A DNA stretch of 64,000 bases from Hyphomicrobiales bacterium (GCA_016716745.1 JADJVD010000002.1:134033-198032); one strand, 5' to 3'; counted from the first letter of the stretch, positions 17,894 to 28,746 are shown. Notes: a model not told the origin generated them from the letters alone. Program-made: numbers and translations.

Positions 17894-18939
17894 TCACTTC
17901 ATCCCCGTGTTGGCGATTCCAGTGGTGATGAAGCGTTGCAGGAAGACGAACACCAGCGCCACCGGCAGCAGCGTCATCACGGTCATGGCGAGCAGATAGT
18001 GCCACTGCGTCTGCAACTCGCCCTGAAAGGCGTTGAGGCCGATCTGCAGCGTGTAGACCTCGCTGCGCGTCAGCACCGCGAGCGGCCACAGGAACTCGTT
18101 CCAGCGCCACATGATCGAGAAGATGGCGAGCACCGCGAGCGCGGGCGCGGCGAGCGGCATGACGATGCGCGCGTAGATGCGCCATTCCGAGGCGTGGTCC
18201 ATGCGCGCGGCCTCGATCAGGTCGCGCGGCAGCGTCAGCATGTATTGGCGCAGCAGGAACACGCCGGTCGGCGTCGCCGCGCCGGGCAGGATCACCGCCC
18301 AAAGCGAGTTGTTGAGGCCGATCGCCGAGACGACGAGATAGACCGGCGCGAGGATGATCGTGATCGGGATCATCAGCGTGCCAATCACCATCGTCAGCGC
18401 CGCCGTCTTGCCGCGAAACTCGTAGATGGACAGCGCATAGGCCGCCATCGAATTGATCAAGAGCGTGATCAGCGTCGCGACCACGGTGACGAACAGCGAG
18501 TTGGCGAAGAAGCGGCCGAAGCTGAAGGCCTTCAGCGGCTCGGTGTAGTTGCTCCAGGCGAAGGCGATCTCGCGCAGCGGCTCGCGCGCCTCGATCGGCA
18601 CGCGCACGGGCGCGGCGGCGGGCGCGGCGGGATCGACCATCTGCGCCTGCAGGCCGACGCGGCGGATCTGCGCCATTTCCTTCACCGAGCCGTCGGGCTG
18701 GCGCACGCGATACAACTCCAGCGGCTGGGCGTAGCCCTCGACCGTGACGACGCGCTGGGCGGCGGGCAGGAAGCTCGGCGGAAACTCGATCAGCGCGGCG
18801 GGCGTCTTGAACGAGGAGAGCGCCAGCCACAGCACGGGGCCGAACATCATCACGACGCCGAGCGCGAGATAGGCGTAGGAGACAATGTCCGTCCAGTCGA
18901 GGCGTCCCGGCGCGCGGCGGCGGGTCAGAAGCGAGGCCT

Positions 18940-18943
<4 letters not shown>
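17894..18943 (-). CDS. Sugar ABC transporter permease (MalG type) with a large periplasmic insert
   Basis: A 349-residue inner-membrane permease. Helices occur at about 22-42 and then from about 140 onward. The EAA loop IEAARMDHASEWRIYARIVM contacts the ATPase. Between the first and second helices lie about 90 hydrophilic residues (VVTVEGYAQPLELYRVRQPD and following), considerably longer than in E. coli MalG and presumably on the periplasmic side near the binding protein. It starts at the ATG at 18943 and overlaps the upstream permease stop by 4 nt. It is the second transmembrane subunit of the importer. Confidence 0.9.
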
Positions 18944-19974
<1,031 letters not shown>

Positions 19975-20014
19975 CGGCGTGACTCCGACCGGGCGGCGGC
20001 CGCGCGCCGCGCCC

Positions 20015-21295
20015 TTACTTCTTCAGGCGTTCGGCGACCTGCTGGGCGACGTCGGCGGCGACGCGCTCATAGGCCTGATCGAGCGTTCCCTCGCCGGCGA
20101 TCGCCTGACCGAGGCGCGAGATCGCCGCGTTGAAGACGATGCGCGAGAAGGGATTGCCTTGAATGGCGTAGGCGGCGGGGGCGAGCGCGCCGACCTGATC
20201 GCCGAACACCTTCAGCGCCGCGGCCGCCTGCTTCGAGGCGCCCTGATAGGCGACGCCCTTCTTGGCGATGCCGATGTGGCCGGGCACGAACAGCGTGCGG
20301 GCGTAGAACTCGGTCAGCACGTCCTCGCTCGCCAGATACTCCATGACGCGGGCCACTTCCTTCGGCGACTTCGTCGTCTTGATCGCCACCAGCGCGGCGC
20401 CGCCGGGCATGCCGGAGCAATTGGCCGGGCCGCAGGGCGTCGGCGCGGCGATCCAGTCGAAGGCGTCGCCGACGGTCTTGTCGAACTGGCCGATCTGCCA
20501 GGAGCCGGAGAGATAGAACGGAACCTGCGCGTTCTTGAACTCCTCATTGGCGCCGCGATAGGCCGAGCCGGAGACCGAGCCCCACAGCTCCTTCGACATG
20601 ACGCCCGATTTGTGCCAGTCGACGATCATCTGCGCGGCGCGCTTGAAGCCCTCGTCGACAGGCGTCAGCTTGCCGTCGGCGCCGACCATGGTCGAGCCCA
20701 TCGACACGGCGACGCCGTAGAAGCGATGGCCGGAACGGTCGACGGCGATCGGATAGGGCGCCTTCGTCTTGTCGGCGACCGCCTTGGCGGCCTTCGCCCA
20801 ATCCTCCCACGTCGCCTTCGCGCCCGGCAGCGGCACGCCCGCCTGCTCGAACAGCGTCTTGTTGACGAGCGGGCCGGTGACGGTGAGCTGCGTCATGTAG
20901 CCGGGGATCGAGGCCGTGTCGCCCGGCTGGCGCATCCATTCGAGGAAGGGGCCGAAATTGGCCTCCCAATAGGCCGCGTCCTTCAGATGCGGGCGCAGGT
21001 CGAGCGCGTATTGGGCGACGCCGCCCATGTCGACGACGCGCGCAATGTCGGGCCCCTGGCCGGCGGCGAGCTGGACGGGCAGGTTCTCGTTGATCGCCTT
21101 GAAGGGCACCTGATCGAGCGCGACCTTGATGTCGGGATTCTTCGCCTCGAAGCGGGCGAGCAGATCCTTCATCACGTCGCCTTCGGCGCCGTCCGAGTAC
21201 CAGGTCATGCGCAGCGTCGTCTGCGCCGAGGCGGCGCCGAGCGCGGCGGCCATGCCGAGCGACAGCGCGAGCGCGAACAGGCCCGTCTTCTTCAT
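20015..21295 (-). CDS. Sugar ABC transporter substrate-binding protein
   Basis: A 426-residue periplasmic binding protein (family 1, MalE/UgpB-like) with a Sec signal peptide (MKKTGLFALALSLGMAAALGAASA). Conserved parts are TLRMTWYSDG, VPFKAINENLPVQLAAGQGP, TPVDEGFKRAAQMIVDW and PGGAALVAIKTTKSPKEVA. It is the first gene of the leftward operon SBP-permease-permease-ATPase-GH31. It is divergent from the lacI-family gene across 180 nt that carry a palindromic operator. RBS AGGGAGG is present before the ATG. Confidence 0.92.
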   Translation of the reverse strand: MKKTGLFALALSLGMAAALGAASAQTTLRMTWYSDGAEGDVMKDLLARFEAKNPDIKVALDQVPFKAINENLPVQLAAGQGPDIARVVDMGGVAQYALDLRPHLKDAAYWEANFGPFLEWMRQPGDTASIPGYMTQLTVTGPLVNKTLFEQAGVPLPGAKATWEDWAKAAKAVADKTKAPYPIAVDRSGHRFYGVAVSMGSTMVGADGKLTPVDEGFKRAAQMIVDWHKSGVMSKELWGSVSGSAYRGANEEFKNAQVPFYLSGSWQIGQFDKTVGDAFDWIAAPTPCGPANCSGMPGGAALVAIKTTKSPKEVARVMEYLASEDVLTEFYARTLFVPGHIGIAKKGVAYQGASKQAAAALKVFGDQVGALAPAAYAIQGNPFSRIVFNAAISRLGQAIAGEGTLDQAYERVAADVAQQVAERLKK

Positions 21296-21402
21296 GCGAC
21301 CCTCCCTTGTGCGTCGCGCCGCGACCGGCCGACGCGTTGCTTTCGCTCCCGCGCGGCGTCGCGGCGGGGCCGGTCTTGACGACCTTGTGCAAACAAACAG
21401 CC

Positions 21403-21418
21403 TGGCAAACGTTTGCCA
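21403..21418. promoter_or_regulatory. LacI-family operator palindrome
   Basis: TGGCAAACGTTTGCCA is a perfect 16-bp palindrome centred on the CG of AACGTT, the hallmark of LacI/GalR-family operators. It lies between the divergent regulator gene (start 21476) and the binding protein gene (start 21295). A TTGACA on the minus strand at 21428-21423 would put the palindrome within the spacer of the ABC promoter, consistent with repression. The 20 nt to its left (TTGTGCAAACAAACAG) may include a weaker half-site. Confidence 0.75.
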
Positions 21419-21475
21419 AACTTGTCAACTGCGGCATAGTCGTAAAGCTGACGACGCAGCGCAGGGAGGACGGAA

Positions 21476-22486
21476 ATGGACGAGGCGCCGGGTCCGCGCG
21501 CAAGCCTTGCTTCGCTGGCGGATGTCGCGCGCGCGGCGGACGTGTCGATCGCGACCGTCTCGCGCGTCGTCAACGGCCAGACCAACCGGGCGGGCCGCGA
21601 GACGGTGGCGCGCGTGATGCAGGCGGTGGAGCGGCTCGGCTACCGGCCGAACCATGCGGGGCGCAGCCTGCGCCGGCGCGAAAGCCAGATCGTGGCGATG
21701 CTCGCGCCCAATCTCGACAATCCGGCGATGGCCGCCATCGCCGCCTCGACGGAGGCGGCGCTGCGCGAGGCCGGCTACGTCATGATCCTGTGCGACACGC
21801 ACGACCGCGCCGAATTGCAAGACGAGTATCTGGAGGCGATGCGGGCGCAGATGGCGCGCGCGGCCGTGCTCGTCAGCGCTGTGGCGAGCCCGGGCCTTGC
21901 CGGCGCGATGAAGCGCGGCGACGCGCTCGTCTTCGTCAATCGCCGCAACCCGATGGGGCCGGGCGCTTTCGTCGGCGTCGACAATCTGCGCATCGGCGCG
22001 GACGCGGCGGATTTCCTGCACGCGCAAGGCGCGCGGGACGCGGCGACGCTCGCCCCGTCCGCGCCGTCCTCCACCATCGCCGAGCGCGTCGAGGGATTTT
22101 CGGCGCGCTGGCGCGTTCTCGGCGGGGCGCGGCCGCGCGCGGCGCGCGGGGCGGGGCCGGATCATCTCGCCATCGGCGGGGCGGCCGTCGACCGGCTGGT
22201 GGCGAGGGGGGGCTGGCCGGCCGGCCTGTTCTGCCCGAGCGATCTCATCGCCTACGCCGCCTATCGGCGCGCGCTCGCCGACGGCGTGACGATCCCGGAC
22301 GACTGCCGCCTCGTCGGCGTCGACGGCAACGCGCTCAACCGCTGGATCGCGCCGTGGCTCGCCTCGGTCGCGGTGCCCTATCCGGCCTTCGGCGCGGCCG
22401 TGGTGGAGCAGCTCGAGGCGCGCTGGGCCGGGCGGCCGCCGGGCCAGCGCATTCTGCCCCATCGCGCGCCGGCGCTCGCGGACTAG
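21476..22486 (+). CDS. LacI-family transcriptional regulator of the sugar operon
   Basis: A 336-residue regulator. The N-terminal LacI HTH is LADVARAADVSIATVSRVVN with the hinge NHAGRSLRRRESQ. The effector domain from about residue 60 contains VAMLAPNLDNPAMAAIAAST, DALVFVNRRNP and CPSDLIAYAAYRRAL, as in type I periplasmic-binding folds. The start is the ATG at 21476 with AGGGAGGA 5 nt upstream. Its position divergent from the ABC operon and the palindrome between them make it the likely local repressor, released by a sugar. It ends 5 nt from the convergent glycerate kinase gene. Confidence 0.92.
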   Translation: MDEAPGPRASLASLADVARAADVSIATVSRVVNGQTNRAGRETVARVMQAVERLGYRPNHAGRSLRRRESQIVAMLAPNLDNPAMAAIAASTEAALREAGYVMILCDTHDRAELQDEYLEAMRAQMARAAVLVSAVASPGLAGAMKRGDALVFVNRRNPMGPGAFVGVDNLRIGADAADFLHAQGARDAATLAPSAPSSTIAERVEGFSARWRVLGGARPRAARGAGPDHLAIGGAAVDRLVARGGWPAGLFCPSDLIAYAAYRRALADGVTIPDDCRLVGVDGNALNRWIAPWLASVAVPYPAFGAAVVEQLEARWAGRPPGQRILPHRAPALAD

Positions 22487-22491
22487 GCCGT

Positions 22492-23757
22492 TCAGGCGAT
22501 CAGGATGGCGCGGAAATCGTTGACGTTGGTGCGCGTCGGCCCGGTCACGAGGCTGTCGCCCAGCGCCGAGAAGAAGCCGTGCCCGTCATTGTCGGCGAGG
22601 GCCGCCTTGGCGGAAACGCCCGCTGCGGCGGCGCGCGCGAGCGTCGTCGGCGTCGCGACGGCGCCGGCGATCTCCTCGATCCCGTCGACCCCGTCGGTGT
22701 CGCCGGCGAGGGCGTAGACGCCCGCCTCGCCCTCGAGCGCGACCGCCAGCGCGAGCAGGAACTCGACATTGCGCCCGCCGCGCCCCTTGCCGCGCAGCGT
22801 CACCGTCGTCTCGCCGCCCGAGAGCAGCAGGCAGGGCCGCGCGAAGGGCTGATCGCGGCGGGCGATCTGGCGGACGATTCCTGCCATCGCCTTGGCGACG
22901 TCGCGCGCCTCGCCCTCGATGGCGTCGCCCAGAATATGCGTGGCGACGCCTTGCGCGCGCGCCAGCGCGGCGGCCGCCTCCAGCGCCATCTGCGGCGTCA
23001 CGACGAGGCGCGTTTCCGCCCGCGCCAGCATCGGATCGCCGGGCTTGAGGCTCTCGCCCGCGCCGCTCTCGAGCAGGGCGCGGCAGGTCGGCGGCAGGTC
23101 GACGGCGTAGCGACGGGCGATGTCGAGCGCGTCGGCGCAGGTCGTCGGGTCGGCGACGGTCGGCCCCGAGGCGATGTCGCCGGGATCGTCCCCCGGCACG
23201 TCGGAGATGGCGAGGGTGAGAACGCGCGCCGGCCAGCAGGCGGCGGCGAGGCGGCCGCCCTTCACGGCCGAGAGGTGGCGACGCAGACAGTTCATCTCGG
23301 AGATCGAGGCGCCGCAGGCGAGCAGCGCGCGGTTCAGCGCCTGCTCGTCGTCCAGCGTCATGTCGCCGAGCGGGGCGGCGAGCAGCGAGGAGCCGCCGCC
23401 CGACATCAGCGCGACGACGAGATCGTCCGGCGTCAAGCCGGAGACCAGCGCGACGAGACGCCGCGTCGCCGCCTCGCCCGCCGCGTCCGGCACGGGGTGG
23501 GCGGCCTCGACGATCTCGATCCGCGCGCAAGGCGCGGCGTAGCCATAGCGAGTGACGACGAGCCCCTCGAGCGGGCCGGCGTAGGCCTGCTCGAAGGCGC
23601 GCGCCATTTCGGCCGAGGCCTTGCCGGCGCCGACGACGATCAGCCGTCCTTTCGGCGGGACGGGCATATGCGCGGCGAGCGCCCGCTCGGGCTGCGCGGC
23701 GGAGACCGCCGTCTCGAACAGGGCGCGCAGAAACGCGCGCGAATGGCTGTCGTTCAC
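22492..23757 (-). CDS. Glycerate 2-kinase (MOFRL family)
   Basis: A 421-residue kinase that converts D-glycerate to 2-phosphoglycerate (also called GckA or TtuD). Family features are GRLIVVGAGKASAEMARAFE, EAAHPVPDAAGEAATRR, ALMSGGGSSLLAAPLGDMTL, ISDVPGDDPGDIASGPTVAD and the C-terminal MOFRL block YALAGDTDGVDGIEEIAG and DNDGHGFFSALGD. The start is GTG at 23757, supported by GGAGGA 8 nt upstream; the in-frame ATG 60 nt earlier encodes unlike sequence. It lies 66 nt after the transketolase gene and is the last gene of the long leftward catabolic operon, channelling glycerate into lower glycolysis. Confidence 0.88.
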   Translation of the reverse strand: MNDSHSRAFLRALFETAVSAAQPERALAAHMPVPPKGRLIVVGAGKASAEMARAFEQAYAGPLEGLVVTRYGYAAPCARIEIVEAAHPVPDAAGEAATRRLVALVSGLTPDDLVVALMSGGGSSLLAAPLGDMTLDDEQALNRALLACGASISEMNCLRRHLSAVKGGRLAAACWPARVLTLAISDVPGDDPGDIASGPTVADPTTCADALDIARRYAVDLPPTCRALLESGAGESLKPGDPMLARAETRLVVTPQMALEAAAALARAQGVATHILGDAIEGEARDVAKAMAGIVRQIARRDQPFARPCLLLSGGETTVTLRGKGRGGRNVEFLLALAVALEGEAGVYALAGDTDGVDGIEEIAGAVATPTTLARAAAAGVSAKAALADNDGHGFFSALGDSLVTGPTRTNVNDFRAILIA

Positions 23758-23823
23758 CGGACCGTCCTCCCGCACGGGCGCATCATGCCGGCGCGCGGCG
23801 CCGGCGTCACCCCGCACGGCGCG

Positions 23824-25809
23824 TCAGGCCAGTCGCTCACGCACAGCGGCGGCCACCGCCTCGGGCGTGATTCCGAAATGCCGGTAGAGCTGATCGGCGG
23901 GGCCGGACGCGCCGAAGGAGCGCATGCCGACGAAGCCGCCGCGCTCGCCGATCCAGCGGTCCCAACCGAGCCGCACGGCGGCCTCGACGGCGACGCGCAC
24001 GACGCCGACGCCGAGCGTGGCGTCGCGCCAGCCTTGCGGCTGTTCCTCGAATAGATCCCAGCACGGCATCGAGACGACGGCGGTCGGCGCGCCTTCGGCC
24101 TGCAGGATGTCGCGCGCGGCCATGGCGACGGCGACTTCGGTTCCGGTGGAGAGGATCGTGGCGCGGCGCGCGCCGCCCTCGGCCTCGGCGAGCACATAGG
24201 CGCCGCGCGCCGATTTGTTCTCAGGCCCGCCGTCGCGGCGCAGCGTCGGTCCGCTCTGGCGAGCGAAGATCAACGCGGTCGGCCCGTCGCGCCGCTCCAG
24301 CGCGATCTCCCACGCCTCCGCCGTCTCCACCGCGTCGCAGGGGCGCAGCACGCGCAGATTGGGCATGGCGCGCAGCGAGGCGAGAATCTCGACCGGCTGA
24401 TGCGTCGGGCCGTTCTTGCCGATGCCGATGGAGTCGTGACTGAACACGAAGATGGTCGGCGCGCCCATCAGCGCGGCCATGCGGATCGCCGGGCGCTCGT
24501 AGTCCGAGAAGGGCAGATAGGTAACGGCGAGCGGGGCGAGCCCGCCATGCGCGGCGATTCCGTTGGCGAGCGAACCCATCGCATGTTCGCGCACGCCGCA
24601 ATGGATGTAGCGGCCGGCGCGGTTGCCCGCATCGAAGGCGGCGAGCTGGCGCTTGTGATTGGTCGGCGCCTCCAGATCCGCGCAGCCCGCGATCAGCTCG
24701 GGAATGTGGTCGTAGAGCAGGGAGGCCGCGTCCGATGAGGTCTGGATCAGGAAGTCGGGCGCGGCCTGCGCGGCCTTATGCGCCTTCCACGCGCGCAGCG
24801 CCTCGCGCCAGCCCTCGGGCCGGTCGCCGGCGGCGACGCGCTCGAACTCTCCTCGCGCCGCGTTGGAGAGGCGCGCGAGCCGGCCCTCCCATTCCGCGCG
24901 CGCCTCACGGCCGCGCGCGCCGGCGGCGCGCCAGGCCTCGCGCGGCGCCGGCGGCGTCTCGAAGGGCGCCGCGCTCCAGCCGAGCGCATCCGCCATGTCG
25001 GCGCGGTCCTGCGGGAACAGTTTTCCGGAATGGCCGCCGCGCTGGCCCTGCAGGCGCGCGACGCCTTTCGCGATGATCGTGCGGCAAGCGATCATCGAGG
25101 GGCGCGGATCGGCCTTCGCGGCGAGGATGGCGGCGTCGATCGCCGCCATGTCGTGGCCGTCGATCTCCTGCACATGCCAGCCGGCGACGCGGAAGCGGTC
25201 GGCGACATTCTCGCTGATCGACAGAGCCGTCGCGCCATCGTCGGTGATCGCGTTGTCGTCCCAGAAGAAGGTGAGCTTGCCGAGCTTGAGATGCCCGGCG
25301 AGCTGGATCGTCTCCTGCCCGACGCCCTCCTGAAGGCAGCCGTCGCCGACGAAGGCCCATGTGCGATGATCGACGAGATCGTCGCCGAAGCGGGCGTTCA
25401 GATGCGCCTCGGCGATGGCCATGCCGAGCGCGTTGGCGATTCCCTGCCCGAGCGGGCCGGTCGTCGTCTCGATTCCCGCCGCGACGTCGAATTCCGGGTG
25501 GCCGGCGCAATGCGAGCCGAGCTCGCGGAAGCGCCGCACCTCGTCGAGCGAGATCTTTCCGTAGCCGGTCAGATGCAGCATCGCATAGAGCAGCATCGAG
25601 CCGTGACCGTTCGACAGCACGAAGCGGTCACGGTCGAACCAGGCCGGCGCGGACGGATCGAACCGCATGTGGCGCGCGGCCAGCACGGTCGCGATCTCGG
25701 CCATGCCGAGCGGCACGCCCTGATGGCCCTCGCCCGCCTGCAGGATGGCGTCGACCGCGAGGAAGCGGATGGCGTCCGCCATCGCGGGCGTGGGAAGCGC
25801 GGGTTGCAT
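23824..25809 (-). CDS. Transketolase, full-length
   Basis: A 661-residue transketolase of the normal single-chain length. The TPP-binding motif is FVGDGCLQEGVGQETIQLAG (Gly155-Asp156-Gly157). The substrate- and cofactor-contacting histidines appear in LSNGHGSMLLYAML and GIETTTGPLGQG. The pyrimidine domain has IHCGVREHAMGSLANGIAAH, and SHDSIGIGKNGPTHQPVE is the active-site loop. It transfers two-carbon ketol units between sugar phosphates, or from hydroxypyruvate. It sits between the TRAP large subunit (28 nt upstream) and glycerate kinase. This is the second transketolase of the operon, beside the split pair at 28.7-30.7 kb, so it may serve a special substrate. Confidence 0.9.
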   Translation of the reverse strand: MQPALPTPAMADAIRFLAVDAILQAGEGHQGVPLGMAEIATVLAARHMRFDPSAPAWFDRDRFVLSNGHGSMLLYAMLHLTGYGKISLDEVRRFRELGSHCAGHPEFDVAAGIETTTGPLGQGIANALGMAIAEAHLNARFGDDLVDHRTWAFVGDGCLQEGVGQETIQLAGHLKLGKLTFFWDDNAITDDGATALSISENVADRFRVAGWHVQEIDGHDMAAIDAAILAAKADPRPSMIACRTIIAKGVARLQGQRGGHSGKLFPQDRADMADALGWSAAPFETPPAPREAWRAAGARGREARAEWEGRLARLSNAARGEFERVAAGDRPEGWREALRAWKAHKAAQAAPDFLIQTSSDAASLLYDHIPELIAGCADLEAPTNHKRQLAAFDAGNRAGRYIHCGVREHAMGSLANGIAAHGGLAPLAVTYLPFSDYERPAIRMAALMGAPTIFVFSHDSIGIGKNGPTHQPVEILASLRAMPNLRVLRPCDAVETAEAWEIALERRDGPTALIFARQSGPTLRRDGGPENKSARGAYVLAEAEGGARRATILSTGTEVAVAMAARDILQAEGAPTAVVSMPCWDLFEEQPQGWRDATLGVGVVRVAVEAAVRLGWDRWIGERGGFVGMRSFGASGPADQLYRHFGITPEAVAAAVRERLA

Positions 25810-25837
25810 CGCTCTGGTCCTGTCGTGTCGGGTCTTG

Positions 25838-27094
25838 TCAGATCGTCATCGCCGGCACGTAGCTGAACAGCAGCAGGATGAGCAGCGCGACGATATAGAA
25901 GGGCCACAGTTCGCGCGTCGTGCGGACGATCGATGTCTGGGCGATCGAGGACGAGATGAACAATGTCGTGCCGACCGGCGGCGTATAGAGGCCGACGGCG
26001 AGATTGAGCACCATCATCACGCCGAGCTGCGTCAGATCGAGGCCGATGGCCTGCGCCAGCGGCACGAAGATCGGACCGAGCAGCAGGATGGCGGCCGGCA
26101 GGTCGATGAACATGCCGGCGACGAGCATGATCGCGTTCATCGCCAGAATGATGAGCCAGGGATCCTTCAACGTCGTCAGGCACCACGCCGCGAAACGCTG
26201 CGGAACCTGCGCGTAGGTCATCAGCCAGCCGACGACGGACGAGCCCATGATCACCAGCATGACGACGCCGGTGGCGACGCCGGCGGCGATCAGCGCGTCG
26301 GTGAACCGCGCCAGCGTCATGTCGCGATAGAGGAACACGCCGGCGGCCAGCGCGTAGAGCACGGCCATCACCGAAACTTCCGTCGGCGTCGCCACGCCGA
26401 AGCGCAGCAGCACGAGGATCATGATCGGCATGGCGAGCGCCGGCAGCGCGTCGACGAAGAGGCGCCAGACTTTCGCGCCGTCGAAGGCGGCCCGCACATA
26501 AGGGAACCCGCGAAGACGCGCCGAGACGTTGTTGACCGTCACGAAGCCTGTCGTGAGCAGCAGGCCAGGAACGACGCCGGCGACGAACAGATCGGCCACC
26601 GAGACGTTGGAGACGAGCGAATAGAGGATGAAGGGAATCGAGGGTGGAATGAGAATGGCGATGGTCGCCGCCGCCGCGTTGTTGGCGGCGGCGAAGGCGG
26701 CCGGATAGCCCTCGCGCTTCTGCCACGGGATCAGCATGCCGCCGAGGGCGGTCGCGTCCGCCACCGCCGAGCCGGAGACGCCGCCGAAGACGCAGGAGCC
26801 GACGACGGAGACCGCGCCGAGGCCGCCGCGAAAGCGCTGCACGAGTTCGGTCGCGAAGCCGATCAGCTTCTCGCCGAGCCGGCCCGACATCATCAGGCTG
26901 CCGGACAGGATGAAGAAGGGCAGCGCCAGCATCGGAAAGGACTGCGTCTGGCTGACCATCTGCTGCGGCACGAGGAAGGGCGGAAACTCCCCGCCCCACA
27001 GGATCGCGCCGCCCGAGGCGATGAGCAGCACGTGTCCGACCGGAACCGCGAGCGCCAGCAGGACGAAGAAGAGAACGACCATCATCGGGATCAT
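25838..27094 (-). CDS. dctM: TRAP transporter large permease subunit (DctM)
   Basis: A 418-residue ion-transporter-superfamily permease with about 11-12 helices. Typical parts are the start MIPMMVVLFFVLLALAVPVG, FVFGGVSGSAVADATALGG-like sequence at about residue 105, AAAATIAILIPPSIPFILYS, and the C-terminal VGLYTPPVGTTLFISSSIAQ. It uses the sodium or proton gradient to move the ligand delivered by DctP. It overlaps the DctQ gene by 4 nt (ATGA). The transporter carries an organic acid or acidic sugar; the identity cannot be read from this subunit. Confidence 0.93.
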   Translation of the reverse strand: MIPMMVVLFFVLLALAVPVGHVLLIASGGAILWGGEFPPFLVPQQMVSQTQSFPMLALPFFILSGSLMMSGRLGEKLIGFATELVQRFRGGLGAVSVVGSCVFGGVSGSAVADATALGGMLIPWQKREGYPAAFAAANNAAAATIAILIPPSIPFILYSLVSNVSVADLFVAGVVPGLLLTTGFVTVNNVSARLRGFPYVRAAFDGAKVWRLFVDALPALAMPIMILVLLRFGVATPTEVSVMAVLYALAAGVFLYRDMTLARFTDALIAAGVATGVVMLVIMGSSVVGWLMTYAQVPQRFAAWCLTTLKDPWLIILAMNAIMLVAGMFIDLPAAILLLGPIFVPLAQAIGLDLTQLGVMMVLNLAVGLYTPPVGTTLFISSSIAQTSIVRTTRELWPFYIVALLILLLFSYVPAMTI

Positions 27095-27654
27095 TGGACG
27101 CTGTCCTCCGGTCGACCCTGCGGGAGGGCTTGCGATCCGAGCGCGGCGACGCGCAGCGCCACGACGAATGTTCCCGTGGCGGTGAGAACCGCGCCGAGGA
27201 TCATCGCGTAGTAGGGCAGGCTGCCGGGCGTCCCGAGCACCGGATTGATCTCGGCGGAGGCGATGCCGGCGACCTCGAGCGAAATCCAGGCGAGATAGAG
27301 ATAGGCGGCGGTGACGAGCAGGTTCATGGCCACGATCAGCGGCTTCTTGATGCGCTCGGGCATGACGTTCTGCAGGACGTCGACCGCGATGTGGTTGCCG
27401 CCCTGCACGGCGAGGACGACGCCCGCCATGATGAACCAGGCGAAGAGCTGCTTGGGCAGCTCCTCCGCCCAGTCGACGCCGCCCACCGTGATGACATAGC
27501 GGGCGACGACGCCGATGGTGATGGCGACGAGCAGGCCCGCGCCCGTGACGCCGACGACGAGCCGGCAGAGCGCGCCGATGGCGCGATCGACCTTGTCGAG
27601 GCTCGCCAGCAGAGGGCCGCCGGGCGGCGCGGCGGGAACGGGCGCGGCGTCCAT
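27091..27654 (-). CDS. dctQ: TRAP transporter small permease subunit (DctQ)
   Basis: A 187-residue membrane protein with four helices at about 30-55, 70-92, 110-132 and 152-175. The conserved DctQ stretch is WAEELPKQLFAWFIMAGVVL, followed by AVQGGNHIAVDVLQNVMPER. It forms the scaffold subunit of the tripartite TRAP transporter with DctM and DctP. It starts 1 nt after the DctP stop and overlaps DctM by 4 nt, so the three are translationally coupled. Confidence 0.92.
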   Translation of the reverse strand: MDAAPVPAAPPGGPLLASLDKVDRAIGALCRLVVGVTGAGLLVAITIGVVARYVITVGGVDWAEELPKQLFAWFIMAGVVLAVQGGNHIAVDVLQNVMPERIKKPLIVAMNLLVTAAYLYLAWISLEVAGIASAEINPVLGTPGSLPYYAMILGAVLTATGTFVVALRVAALGSQALPQGRPEDSVQ

Positions 27655-27655
27655 C

Positions 27656-28666
27656 TCAGACCCCCGCCGCGGCGCGCAGGTCCTTGACGAAGGCGCCGAA
27701 GGGCTTCTGCTCCCACTTGTCGTAGACGGAGGCGGTCGCCTTCTTGAAGGCGGCGCGATCCACCTCGTTGACGCTGATGGCGGGGTTGGCCTTGAAGTCG
27801 CCGAGCAGCTTGGCGTTGGCCTCGGTGGAGAGAGAGACCTGAAGCTGGCCGGCCTCGGCGGCCGCCGACCTGACGATCTCCTGCCCCTTCTTGTCGAGGC
27901 GCGCCCAGACGAGCTTCGACATCAGCACCGGCGTCGACTCCCATTTGTGCGCCGACAGCGAGACGAACTTGTTCACCTCGTAGAGCTTGGAGGAGGCGAT
28001 GTTGGTGAGCGGATTCTCCTGACCGTCGACGACCCCCTGCTGGAGCGCGACGTAAAGCTCGGAGAAGGCGATCTGCGCGGTGCCGGCGCCCAGCGCCTGG
28101 AAGATGTCGATCGTCATCGGATCGGCGGGGGTGCGGATCTTCAGGCCCTTGAGATCGTCGGGCTGGGCGATGGGGCGCTTGGAGTTGGTGATGTGGCGGA
28201 TGCCGTTGTCCCACCAGGCGAGCGCGACGAGGCCGGCGCCGTCGAGCTTGGCGTCGAGCTGCTCGCCGATCTTGCCGGAGAGAACCTTCACCGCCGCGGC
28301 GGCGTCCGCGAACATGAAGGGCAGGCCGAGCGCGGCGAGTTCCGGCACGACGGCGGAGGGGCCCTGGCTGTTGGCGGACATGCCGAGCACGCCGGTGCGC
28401 ATGCTGGTCAGCATGGCGACGTCGTTGCCGAGCTGCTCGGCGCCGGCGACCGTCACGTCGATCGCCCCGCCAGATTTCTCCTTGACGATGGCGGCGAACT
28501 TGTCGGCGGCGATGGAGCGCGGATTGCCGGCCGCGGCGCCGTGGCCGAACGAGATCTTGATCGGCGTCTGGGCGCGCAGCACCGCCGGCATGGCGACGAG
28601 CGAGGTTGCGCCGGCTGCGCCGAACAGGGCGGCGCGGCGCGAGAGCGTGAAGCGAGCGATGCTCAT
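27656..28666 (-). CDS. dctP: TRAP transporter substrate-binding protein (DctP)
   Basis: A 336-residue periplasmic binding protein with a twin-arginine-like signal (TLSRRAALFGAAGATSLVA). The family core is ISFGHGAAAGNPRSIAADKF, GLKIRTPADPMTIDIFQALG with the ligand-carboxylate arginine at about position 178, and QQGVVDGQENPLTNIASSKL. The arginine implies a ligand with a carboxylate, such as a sugar acid, keto acid or dicarboxylate. It lies 80 nt after the transketolase C-subunit gene in the same operon, so import and transketolase chemistry are probably linked. Confidence 0.92.
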   Translation of the reverse strand: MSIARFTLSRRAALFGAAGATSLVAMPAVLRAQTPIKISFGHGAAAGNPRSIAADKFAAIVKEKSGGAIDVTVAGAEQLGNDVAMLTSMRTGVLGMSANSQGPSAVVPELAALGLPFMFADAAAAVKVLSGKIGEQLDAKLDGAGLVALAWWDNGIRHITNSKRPIAQPDDLKGLKIRTPADPMTIDIFQALGAGTAQIAFSELYVALQQGVVDGQENPLTNIASSKLYEVNKFVSLSAHKWESTPVLMSKLVWARLDKKGQEIVRSAAAEAGQLQVSLSTEANAKLLGDFKANPAISVNEVDRAAFKKATASVYDKWEQKPFGAFVKDLRAAAGV

Positions 28667-28746
28667 GGTCTGTTTCCTCCGGATTATTGTTTCGCTTGTC
28701 GTGTGCGCCGCGCGTGCGCGACGCCGTCTGGCGTGGCGGCCCGGCG

